64,000 nt of DNA from Flammeovirga pectinis (GTDB lineage Bacteria; Bacteroidota; Bacteroidia; Cytophagales; Flammeovirgaceae). Position numbers and translations under genes: made by a program. Below, in pieces: positions 35,455 to 43,481 of the stretch. The stretch spans positions 1,183,501 to 1,247,500 of the forward strand of contig NZ_CP034563.1 of NCBI RefSeq assembly GCF_003970675.1. Direction: 5' to 3'. The notes beneath the pieces were generated by a model. It had not been told where the DNA came from and did no database searches. It saw only the letters and a list, made by a program, of their open reading frames with translations. Positions within the stretch are counted from its first letter, which is position 1, and every line of letters starts with the position of its first letter.

Positions 35455-36474
35455 ATGACTAAAGAATTAAAATCACTAAGCGTTCTCTACGGTTGTATTG
35501 TACTTGCTTTATTATTCCTTCAACATTATTATAAACTTCCTCACCCAGAATGGGGGTTGCTTACGCTTCCACTTATATTTTCACCAACAAGAAAAAACTT
35601 TTTCCATAAGAGTATTTACAGAGTATCAGCAACTTTTTTTGGTGCTTTTTTATTATTTGCACTCTCTGGGGTAACAAATAGATACCTTTATTATGCTTGT
35701 TTAGTGTGTTTAATTATGTTGATTAGTCACCTTTCTATAAAGTATAAAAAGTATTTCTATTTCTTCTTTATTATTAATGTAACCATAGGGATTTTTGGAA
35801 TTGGTAATTTTCATAGTGCAGATAGTCAAAGTGTATTACCCATTATTGAAGACAGAATTTTTGAGACACTTTTAAGTTGTGCACTTATACTTATTCCTTT
35901 AGGAATCTTTTTAAAAATAAATAAAGAATTTGCTTTTACTAACCAACCACCACATGGTATGGAAGAACCTACGCACTTTCAGTTATTTTTAAGAGCCTTA
36001 ATTACATATATAGGTTATATTCTGCTCTATATTTTGGCAGGTACAAAAGCATTGCAAGGCGCTGGTGTTATGCTTACAATACTTTTTGCAAGTACTACTT
36101 TATATAAAAATCCAGTACCTATGGTTTATGCTAAAATTAAAATTATTAGTTTTTCTGCAGTAATAGTTTTTCTATTGAAAGTTGTTTCTCCTTATTTAAA
36201 CTTACCTTATTATATCAATTTTCTGTTTATTGGTTGCACTTATGGTTACCTTATGTACATGTCTTTTAAACATGCAAAACACGAATTTTTCTTTAAAATG
36301 ATTATGGTTGTTGGGCCTGTTTTATACAGTATTACTCCTCCTCCATTGGTAAACCCTACTGCATTTGGAACAGTACTGGCCGTCTTTCTTATAGGCATAT
36401 TATTTATTTATATTGGGCATCAAGTATCGGTGAGGTTGCACCATCAAATTACAAATAAAGGGAATCGTCTTTAA
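35455..36474 (+). CDS. FUSC-like integral membrane protein
   Basis: A 339-residue inner membrane protein with roughly ten helices arranged as two five-helix sets, one in each half, as in the FUSC/aromatic-acid exporter (AaeB-like) family. The 'DRIFETLLSCALILIPLG' stretch near residues 140-157 is the family's typical Arg-containing helix start. It is shorter than full AaeB or YccS proteins (about 650-720), lacking the large cytoplasmic domains. A TolC-type channel gene is convergent on the opposite strand, a possible functional partner. The substrate is unknown. Confidence 0.7.
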   Translation: MTKELKSLSVLYGCIVLALLFLQHYYKLPHPEWGLLTLPLIFSPTRKNFFHKSIYRVSATFFGAFLLFALSGVTNRYLYYACLVCLIMLISHLSIKYKKYFYFFFIINVTIGIFGIGNFHSADSQSVLPIIEDRIFETLLSCALILIPLGIFLKINKEFAFTNQPPHGMEEPTHFQLFLRALITYIGYILLYILAGTKALQGAGVMLTILFASTTLYKNPVPMVYAKIKIISFSAVIVFLLKVVSPYLNLPYYINFLFIGCTYGYLMYMSFKHAKHEFFFKMIMVVGPVLYSITPPPLVNPTAFGTVLAVFLIGILFIYIGHQVSVRLHHQITNKGNRL

Positions 36475-36481
36475 AAACAAA

Positions 36482-36510
36482 ACCCTCAGATTGCAAAGCA
36501 AAATGAGGGT
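36482..36510. terminator. Hairpin between convergent FUSC-like and TolC-like genes
   Basis: A 7-bp stem ACCCTCA (36482-36488) / TGAGGGT (36504-36510). The A-rich left flank gives a T-run on the minus strand, so it best serves the TolC-like gene. Confidence 0.6.
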
Positions 36511-36539
36511 AAACACTTACATTATATTAAAACATATTT

Positions 36540-37925
36540 TTATTCAACCCAATTTCCACCTAGAGATTGGTATAAGGCTATAATTTGCCCTAAAAGATTT
36601 CCTTTGGTTTGTACCTGCTCATTCTGTGCAAGTAATAATGACTGTTGGGAGTTTAATACGGGTTGATAATCAATAATTCCTTGTTGGTATTGATCTATTG
36701 AGAGGTTTACAGACTCTTCTGATGCCGAAACAGTTTGATCTAACCAAGTCATCGCTCCTTTTAATTCTTTTATATTCGATAAGCTATTTTCTACTTCTTT
36801 CATGGCTGTTAAGACCGTGTTTTGGTAGTTTAATTGAGCTTGTTGCATTTCTACTTTTGCAATCTGTTTATTTCTTTTTTCGTACAAGCCGCTAAATAAA
36901 TTCCAACTAAGTTTAGGACCTACATAATAGGCTAACCCATCACTATTTATCCAATCACTAGCATCGTTAGAGACAAAACCTACATTACCTTGTATTGCTA
37001 AAGTTGGTAATAATTCTGCATTGGCAAGTTCTTCATTAGCCACCATTGCCATTAAGCCATTCTCTGCAGATTTAATGTCTGGGCGTTGTCTTACCATATC
37101 TACAGGCAAAAGAGTTTGTAACTGAACAGGTACTCCTGGTAATTCTTTAACATCTAATAATGCAATTTTTAAACGTTCTGGATACTCACCAATAAAAACT
37201 TGGATTAAATTCACTTCTGCAATAACCTGAGCATTTAGTGTATGAATTGATGCATTTGTACTTGCATACATTGCCTCTGCTTGTAAAACATCTAATTTTG
37301 ATGTTAATCCAGATTGAAACCTATCTCTTGCAAGGTCCAATGCTTTTAATTGTGCTTTGATATTTGATTCTGCTACAATAATCTGATTCTGATACATTCT
37401 AAGACGAACATAAGCTGAAGAAACCTCGCCAAGTACACTAACCATAACAGATTTCATGTCTTCTTGAGCTTGTTTATAGCTATAATTTGCAGCTTTAACT
37501 CCTTTACGAATTCTTCCAAATACATCAATTTCCCAATACATAGATACACCTGTATTGTAAATCATTGTGTTATCAGTATTGTCTGTTGGAGATATACCCA
37601 CATTGCTAAAATTAGCAGAGGCATTTAACGCAACTGAAGGGTAATATGCAGCCTGACTTTGCTTATGTATTAACCTACCTTGTTCAATTCTTTGTACTGC
37701 AACTTTAATATTTAAGTTATTATCTACAGCTTTATTCACTAATTCATTAAGAATCGGATCATTAAAAATCTTCCACCAGTTGGCAACATTTTCTACAATG
37801 GCTAACGTGCTATCATTCGTTTCTACATTCCAACTTTCTGGAATACTATCTAAAGAATGTGCCTTTTGAGAATATCCCACAAAAGGTATTAATAATAAAG
37901 AGAGAAAGTAAATTATTTTTTTCAT
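36540..37925 (-). CDS. TolC/OprM-family outer membrane efflux channel
   Basis: 461 residues from the preferred ATG at 37925, which puts a signal peptide (MKKIIYFLSLLLIPFVGYSQ) at the N-terminus; the longer frame from 37985 would bury it behind 20 basic residues. It is a two-repeat outer membrane efflux protein with long helices ('LDLARDRFQSGLTSKLDVLQ' near 205-225). It forms the trimeric exit duct for RND or ABC pumps. No lipobox is present, unlike many NodT-type channels. No pump or adaptor gene is adjacent; the nearest transport gene is the convergent FUSC-like protein. Confidence 0.92.
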   Translation of the reverse strand: MKKIIYFLSLLLIPFVGYSQKAHSLDSIPESWNVETNDSTLAIVENVANWWKIFNDPILNELVNKAVDNNLNIKVAVQRIEQGRLIHKQSQAAYYPSVALNASANFSNVGISPTDNTDNTMIYNTGVSMYWEIDVFGRIRKGVKAANYSYKQAQEDMKSVMVSVLGEVSSAYVRLRMYQNQIIVAESNIKAQLKALDLARDRFQSGLTSKLDVLQAEAMYASTNASIHTLNAQVIAEVNLIQVFIGEYPERLKIALLDVKELPGVPVQLQTLLPVDMVRQRPDIKSAENGLMAMVANEELANAELLPTLAIQGNVGFVSNDASDWINSDGLAYYVGPKLSWNLFSGLYEKRNKQIAKVEMQQAQLNYQNTVLTAMKEVENSLSNIKELKGAMTWLDQTVSASEESVNLSIDQYQQGIIDYQPVLNSQQSLLLAQNEQVQTKGNLLGQIIALYQSLGGNWVE

Positions 37926-38329
37926 AAATGTCGTAAATAAATCAGATGTGACTTTTTTAACGATCTTTATGTAACATTGTTTCATTTTTGATACAAATAA
38001 TAAAATAACAGTTGTGAATTATTAAATGATTCTGCTTAAATCACAATACAAATATCTGTAAAATATTATATATCAGCATTTTATTGAAATCGATTGATAA
38101 CTATTTATAGTTGACTATACAAATTATACTCATTAAAATACTTTCGAACCCTCTTAAGTTACTTTATAAAAATGTAGAACTATTGCATTGCAATATCCTA
38201 AAACCAGAGGGGTTGCATTACTTTATAAGATGTTTAATTAAATGTTTCTACATATACATAATATAGTATTAAACTTTTTTGTACTTAGATTCTAGAAACA
38301 GTTGCAACCCATTTTAGGCAAATAAAAAA

Positions 38330-38398
38330 GGTAAGACTATCTTTAAAGTCTGACCAAAATTGTTTAAAAACAAAATTGCAATAAAGATGAATCTTACC
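38330..38398. repeat. Nested inverted repeat beside the transposase remnant
   Basis: Outer arms GGTAAGA (38330-38336) and TCTTACC (38392-38398); inner arms ATCTTTA (38339-38345) and TAAAGAT (38382-38388). The right arms overlap the first codons of the transposase scrap, so this may be the terminal repeat region of a former element or a hairpin controlling it. Confidence 0.5.
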
Positions 38399-38506
38399 CT
38401 ATCGCAAAGGTATAAAATAGAAACGTATTTAGAAGAAGGATATTCAAATAGTTTTACTTCACTTACTTTATTTATTTTCGTGTTTAGCTTCAACATCAGC
38501 ACATAA
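38387..38506 (+). pseudogene. IS30-like transposase N-terminal remnant
   Basis: The first about 21 codons read MNLTLSQRYKIETYLEEGYS, which matches the N-terminal helix-turn-helix of IS30-family transposases (the L-T-x-x-Q-R-Y-x-I-E pattern). After that the frame loses similarity and stops at residue 39, so the DDE catalytic region is missing. It is a scrap of an old insertion, identified from memory of the family pattern. Confidence 0.45.
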
Positions 38507-38553
38507 GAATAAGATAATTTCTATATTTCATCAATTGTGCAATGCACAAAAAA

Positions 38554-38574
38554 GGGCGTTTATCATAAACGCCC
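38554..38574 (-). terminator. Terminator of the SusCD unit
   Basis: Perfect 9-bp stem GGGCGTTTA (38554-38562) / TAAACGCCC (38566-38574) with a 3-base loop. The preceding A-run becomes a T-run on the minus strand. It lies 28 bases beyond the susD-like stop. Confidence 0.93.
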
Positions 38575-38602
38575 CCAACAATAAAGAAAAAAGATTATAT
38601 AA

Positions 38603-40249
38603 TTACGGGTTTTGTATCAAATTAGGTTGAACAAGAATTTGATCCTCTGGAATAAATTCTATCACTCTATTATGAGTTGGCTCAATTTGTTCGTAAGCAC
38701 CTGAACCACTTAAATGAGTACCAGGGTACCTTCTATCCATTGTTTTATTATTTCTAAACACATCAAATTTACGATGCCCCTCCCAAACAAGTTCTAACCT
38801 TCTTTCTTGTAATACAATATCTAAAAGTTGTGTTCCTTCAGGGAAATCTGCTGCACTAGAATACGTTGTAATACCTGCTCTTTCTCTTATAATATTAACA
38901 TTTTTAAGTGCATTTGCTTCATCACCTTTCTTAGCATAGGCTTCTGCCTTATTTAAATACAATTCTGCCAATCTAGATACTGTAGGCGACCATAAGTGAG
39001 GTTCACCTTCTTGCTTAGAGCATTTATAAATAAAATACTTCAGATATCCATTTCGGTGCTCCATCAAATGGTTTTTCTCGCAGTATTGTTTTGTACCTGT
39101 ACCATCTACAAAATAATATTTAAGGTTATCATCCTGACCTTCAGTCTGTAAATTATATTGTTCTTCGTTATAAATAACGTAAGTATCATCTATCAATTCG
39201 GCTTGAACGTATTGCCAATCTTCATTTACCCAAAATACACTTGGAATTTGTTGTCCATTATCATTGACTAAATACTGAGGTTCAAAATAACTTTTTCGTG
39301 CATCTTCGGGATGCTGATTTATTAAATCAATAAACGTCTTTGAAGCATACATTTCTCCCCATCCTACATTTTTAATAGTTGCATACATTCCTCCAACAGT
39401 ATACCAACCGTGGCCATAATCAGAATCTTTTGTGAATTTCAATGCAAAAATTTCTTCTGGATTCCCTTCTGGAGGAAGTTCTACAGAATTGGTGAGTTGA
39501 CCTGTACTTAATAATTCATAATTACCAGAATTTATCACTTTATCAGAATAAGTGATGCTATTATCGAGATTGTCCATATAAAGGTATACACGAGACAATA
39601 ATGCTTGGGCAGCTTCTTTACTTGCATAAATATTCCCTTTATTTATTGTCATTAATTCTTCCCCTTCTTTTAAATCTAGAAGCACTTGGTCGTAAACTTC
39701 TCCAACTGTTGCACGAGGGGGTAAATCTTTTACGTCTGTAGATAATTTTAAAGGAACACCCAAATTACTAGGTCCTTGTGAATATGGACGACCATAAACA
39801 TTCACGAGGTAAAACAGTAACATTCCACGCAAATAGTAGTTTTCTCCAATTAACTGATCCATTGCTGGAGACACTCCTCTTTCTGCTTTTTCAATAATTT
39901 GATTACATCCTACAATTGTTCTATAAGAGTAACTCCAAAACCTAGATGACCTATAATTATTGGGAATATTTCTAAAATTATAAAAGTAAAACAAAGGGTC
40001 TGTTGTTGTACCACTTAAAGATACATTATCTGTTGGATATTCTGTTATTCTATGCCAATCATCAAACCAGGCAGATTCATCTTTTTTACCTTTTAAGTTG
40101 GCATAGTTTCCATTTGTTGCCGTTTGTAACCCTGCCTCTGTACTTAATAAATCGTCTGAATTTATAGAATTGTAAGGATCTCTATGGATGTCGCATGCGG
40201 TAACTAATGCGACACAAACTGCTGAATATATATATTTTTTGAAGTTCAT
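38603..40249 (-). CDS. SusD/RagB-family nutrient-binding outer membrane lipoprotein
   Basis: A 548-residue surface lipoprotein (lipobox ALVTAC, Cys19) with the N-terminal SusD-like domain and a C-terminal RagB/SusD domain. The TPR-like helices are visible as 'LARVYL'-type segments and 'AELYLNKAEAYAKKGDEAN' near 435-453. SusD proteins cap the partner SusC channel and bind the glycan or peptide ligand. It lies 20 bases downstream of the SusC gene. The ligand cannot be read from sequence, and no enzyme gene is directly adjacent. Confidence 0.94.
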   Translation of the reverse strand: MNFKKYIYSAVCVALVTACDIHRDPYNSINSDDLLSTEAGLQTATNGNYANLKGKKDESAWFDDWHRITEYPTDNVSLSGTTTDPLFYFYNFRNIPNNYRSSRFWSYSYRTIVGCNQIIEKAERGVSPAMDQLIGENYYLRGMLLFYLVNVYGRPYSQGPSNLGVPLKLSTDVKDLPPRATVGEVYDQVLLDLKEGEELMTINKGNIYASKEAAQALLSRVYLYMDNLDNSITYSDKVINSGNYELLSTGQLTNSVELPPEGNPEEIFALKFTKDSDYGHGWYTVGGMYATIKNVGWGEMYASKTFIDLINQHPEDARKSYFEPQYLVNDNGQQIPSVFWVNEDWQYVQAELIDDTYVIYNEEQYNLQTEGQDDNLKYYFVDGTGTKQYCEKNHLMEHRNGYLKYFIYKCSKQEGEPHLWSPTVSRLAELYLNKAEAYAKKGDEANALKNVNIIRERAGITTYSSAADFPEGTQLLDIVLQERRLELVWEGHRKFDVFRNNKTMDRRYPGTHLSGSGAYEQIEPTHNRVIEFIPEDQILVQPNLIQNP

Positions 40250-40269
40250 TTTTATGCTTTTTAGTTTAA

Positions 40270-43191
40270 TTAGAAAGAAAAATTAAGTCCCATCATCAAG
40301 CGTTTTGGTACAGGGTAGAAAGCAGACATATCTGAACCATCTCCCACTTCTGGGTCCATACCAGAATATCCCGTAACTGTCCATAGGTTATCCCCAGAAA
40401 AGTAGACTCTAGCATTTTTAATTTTCATTTTCTCATTAAATTTATTTGGTAGTCTATAGCCAAATGTTACGTTCCTTAATCTTAAATAACTTCCATCCTC
40501 TAAGTACCTAGACGAGGGTTTGTTACTCTGACTTTGATTATTGTATTCCAATTTTGGATGTGTAGCCACGTCACCTTCTTTTTCCCATCTATTCCAACCA
40601 TCTTGCAATTGCATCTGATTATAAGATGCATAAGCCCCATCAGAATCATACGTTTCTCTAGCTGTATTGTAGATCATTGCCCCTTGCGAGTAAGCAAAGT
40701 TAGCATTTAAGAATACCCCTTTATAATCTACCCTTGCTGTAAAACCACCTTGAAAATTAGGAGTAGATGTACCCACTTCTTGCAAAGTTGCTTGAGCATA
40801 ATCTTCTGTAATTGTGACTGTTCCAGTTTCCGGGTCAACACTTTCCCAAGTAGGATTGCCAGATTGCGGGTCTACACCTGCCCATTTTCTCAAATACCAA
40901 GTATCTATATCGTGCCCTACTTTTGTTATTTTATTTCCTCTAATTACATTTTGGTCTTGATACACCTCTGTTACTTGGTTTCTATTATGACCAATATTAA
41001 AATCAAAACCTAAAGAGAAATCTTTTCTTTGAATGGCTTCATAGGATACCATAAATTCTACACCATTATTTATAACACCACCAACATTTTCCCAATAGCC
41101 ATCGAACCCAGATACGGCAGGAAGTTTTACATAATACAAGAGGTCTGATGTATTGATATTATAATATTCCAACGTAAAGTTTAAGCGATTCCAAAGACCA
41201 AAATCTACTGCAATATTTGATTGATAAGACTTTTCCCAACTTAAGTTATAATTTGGATACTGACTTGGTACTGCAGCAGGGATACCATTGTAGTTAAAAT
41301 CTAAAGCATACAAGCTTTGATAAGGATACATAGATTCTGGTCTATTGCCTAAAGATCCGTAGCTTCCTCTTAACTTAAATGTAGTTACGGCATCACTTTT
41401 AAAGAATGCCTCTTTATTGATGTTCCATCCTCCAGAAATAGAGAAAAAGCTACCGTATCTGTTATCAATACCTACATTAGATGCTCCATCTGTTCTAAAA
41501 GAGAATTGAGCCATATAACGTTCATCGTAAGCGTAATTCATATTAAAAAGGAACGATTGTAATGCATAATCGTACTTAGTTCCTTGCACAGTTTGTGGCA
41601 CTGCAGTACCGTCTAATATTTTAGTGCCTGGTACAATTCCATTTCCTTGTGCCGACATGTTATTATAGGTATAATCTGTGTATTCATAAGCAACCAAGGC
41701 ATTTATATCATGCTTACCAAAAGTATTAAAATAACGGAGCATTTGATTTGAAAACTTATTGACAAATTCACTTTTAGATTGATAAATATTCCCAATCATG
41801 GCCTCTCCTGCAATCGATTGCGGGTCTGCATAAGAATAATTATTTCCATTACCGTAAGTAATACTATTTGTAGACACAAACTTTATATGTTTTGATATGT
41901 CATATTCAATATCAAAATTAGAGATCATATTAAAGTCATTCGTTTCCCCATAGTTCCATTGCAAATCATATAAATAATTATTCATATCTCTACCATGCCA
42001 CATTACATTGGGGTCTCTTGGATTAACAGGTTTACCGTTAGCATCATAAGGATTATCCCAAGGCATATTTCTATACATTTGATATAAATCATGCTGACGG
42101 TCCATCGTTTCTTTGTAAGTAAGTGCTACTTTAGGTTTAAATACTAACCGATCGTTTACATTATAGTCTAAGTTCATTCTTGTCGTATAACGTTCATAAT
42201 TATACCCTTTTACTGCACCATCTTCACTATAATATCCACCAGAAATAAAAGTTCTCATTTTCTCTGTACCTCCAGTGTAGCTTAGGCTATAATCTTGTGC
42301 AATACCATTTTGTGTACCGTTATTTACCCAATCTGTATTCTGATTTGTCAATTGGTCATAATTGTCTGAAATATCAGAAGGAATATCTCCTTGGTTTGGG
42401 AAACTTTTATAATAATCAACCATTTGTTGACCGTTCATTAACTTAAAATTTCCTTGATTTAATTGAGTAATACCTGTTTTTGCAGAAAAGTTGAACTGAC
42501 TTGTTCCATCTTTTGCTCGTTTAGTAGTTACCATTACAACACCATTAGCACCTCTGGAACCATAAAGAGAAGTTGCTGATGCATCTTTTAAGATCGAAAT
42601 AGTTTCTATATCTGCAGGGTTAATTTCTGGAACTCCATGCATAATAACACCGTCAACAACCCAAAGCGGATCAATAGAAGCATTCATTGATGCCTTACCA
42701 CGAATTCGAATTTCTGTTGTTGCTCCCGGTTGCCCAGAGGTTGAAGCTACCTGTACACCAGCTGCTTTACTTTGTAGTAAGCCAGAAACATCTGGTGTTG
42801 TTACATCTAATAACTCATCTGCATCTAGTTTTGCCACTGCACCGGTTACAGATGTTTTCTTCTGAGCTCCGTAGGCTACGATTACAATATCGTCTAATTC
42901 TGTTACATCTGTTTGCAAAGTAACATCCAGATTTTGCTGACTAGAATAAGTTATTTCTTGGGGTTTCATTCCCATGTAGGTAAATAAAATTACCTCCCCA
43001 CTTTTAGGTGTAATAATAGAATAGGCTCCATCAAAATTTGTAATTCCTCCCCTTGTTGTGCCTTTAATAAGTACAGAGACTCCAGGAATTCCTTCTCCTT
43101 TATCGTCTTTAACAGTACCTTTTAAAACATCTTGGGCGAAAGTGAAAATTGATGATAGTAACAGTAATGATATTAGGTATATCTTTCTCAT
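40270..43191 (-). CDS. SusC/RagA-family TonB-linked outer membrane transporter
   Basis: A 973-residue outer membrane transporter: signal peptide (1-19, FTFAQ), carboxypeptidase-like domain (about 22-105), a plug with the hallmark 'SILKDASATSLYGSRGANGV' near 195-215, and a beta-barrel ending in aromatic 'LMMGLNFSF'. With SusD (20 bases downstream) it forms the lid-and-barrel importer for oligosaccharides or peptides. There is no SusR, anti-sigma or ECF sigma gene next to it, so its regulator lies elsewhere. A 290-base gap upstream shows no clear promoter consensus. Confidence 0.95.
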   Translation of the reverse strand: MRKIYLISLLLLSSIFTFAQDVLKGTVKDDKGEGIPGVSVLIKGTTRGGITNFDGAYSIITPKSGEVILFTYMGMKPQEITYSSQQNLDVTLQTDVTELDDIVIVAYGAQKKTSVTGAVAKLDADELLDVTTPDVSGLLQSKAAGVQVASTSGQPGATTEIRIRGKASMNASIDPLWVVDGVIMHGVPEINPADIETISILKDASATSLYGSRGANGVVMVTTKRAKDGTSQFNFSAKTGITQLNQGNFKLMNGQQMVDYYKSFPNQGDIPSDISDNYDQLTNQNTDWVNNGTQNGIAQDYSLSYTGGTEKMRTFISGGYYSEDGAVKGYNYERYTTRMNLDYNVNDRLVFKPKVALTYKETMDRQHDLYQMYRNMPWDNPYDANGKPVNPRDPNVMWHGRDMNNYLYDLQWNYGETNDFNMISNFDIEYDISKHIKFVSTNSITYGNGNNYSYADPQSIAGEAMIGNIYQSKSEFVNKFSNQMLRYFNTFGKHDINALVAYEYTDYTYNNMSAQGNGIVPGTKILDGTAVPQTVQGTKYDYALQSFLFNMNYAYDERYMAQFSFRTDGASNVGIDNRYGSFFSISGGWNINKEAFFKSDAVTTFKLRGSYGSLGNRPESMYPYQSLYALDFNYNGIPAAVPSQYPNYNLSWEKSYQSNIAVDFGLWNRLNFTLEYYNINTSDLLYYVKLPAVSGFDGYWENVGGVINNGVEFMVSYEAIQRKDFSLGFDFNIGHNRNQVTEVYQDQNVIRGNKITKVGHDIDTWYLRKWAGVDPQSGNPTWESVDPETGTVTITEDYAQATLQEVGTSTPNFQGGFTARVDYKGVFLNANFAYSQGAMIYNTARETYDSDGAYASYNQMQLQDGWNRWEKEGDVATHPKLEYNNQSQSNKPSSRYLEDGSYLRLRNVTFGYRLPNKFNEKMKIKNARVYFSGDNLWTVTGYSGMDPEVGDGSDMSAFYPVPKRLMMGLNFSF

Positions 43192-43481
43192 TATTAAAAG
43201 TTTAAATAAATTAGTTAATTATATGTTGCTTAAAAAAATCAGTCTCTCATCTTTAATTATTATTAATTTTTAATAAACCATAATTACTATTTTTTATTAT
43301 TTATTCCAAAGTATTGTTATTGATTAATATAAATAAAGTTAGTTATTTACTTTTATTAAGATATAACGAGGATGTTTTGTTAATAACTTTTATTTAAAAT
43401 TATTATTAACTAGAAGGTCTAAGCGTTTAAAAATAGACACAACAGACTAGAATATAGGGTTAGAAATTTAATAACTACTCC
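43192..43481. other. Intergenic region upstream of the SusC gene
   Basis: 290 bases of AT-rich sequence between two minus-strand units. I find no TAnnTTTG element in minus orientation, no strong hairpin and no credible ORF. Confidence 0.35.

Larger units (their letters stand above)
37926..38602. other. Intergenic region with IS30-like scrap
   Basis: About 680 bases without an intact gene. It contains a transposase N-terminal remnant (38387-38506), a nested inverted repeat (38330-38398) and, at the right end, the terminator of the SusCD unit. The rest (37926-38320) is AT-rich with no promoter consensus I could see. Confidence 0.5.

Noticed and set aside
37926-37985. Longer N-terminus of the TolC-like gene (ATG at 37985)
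   Set aside because: It would place 20 basic residues before a good signal peptide that starts at 37925.
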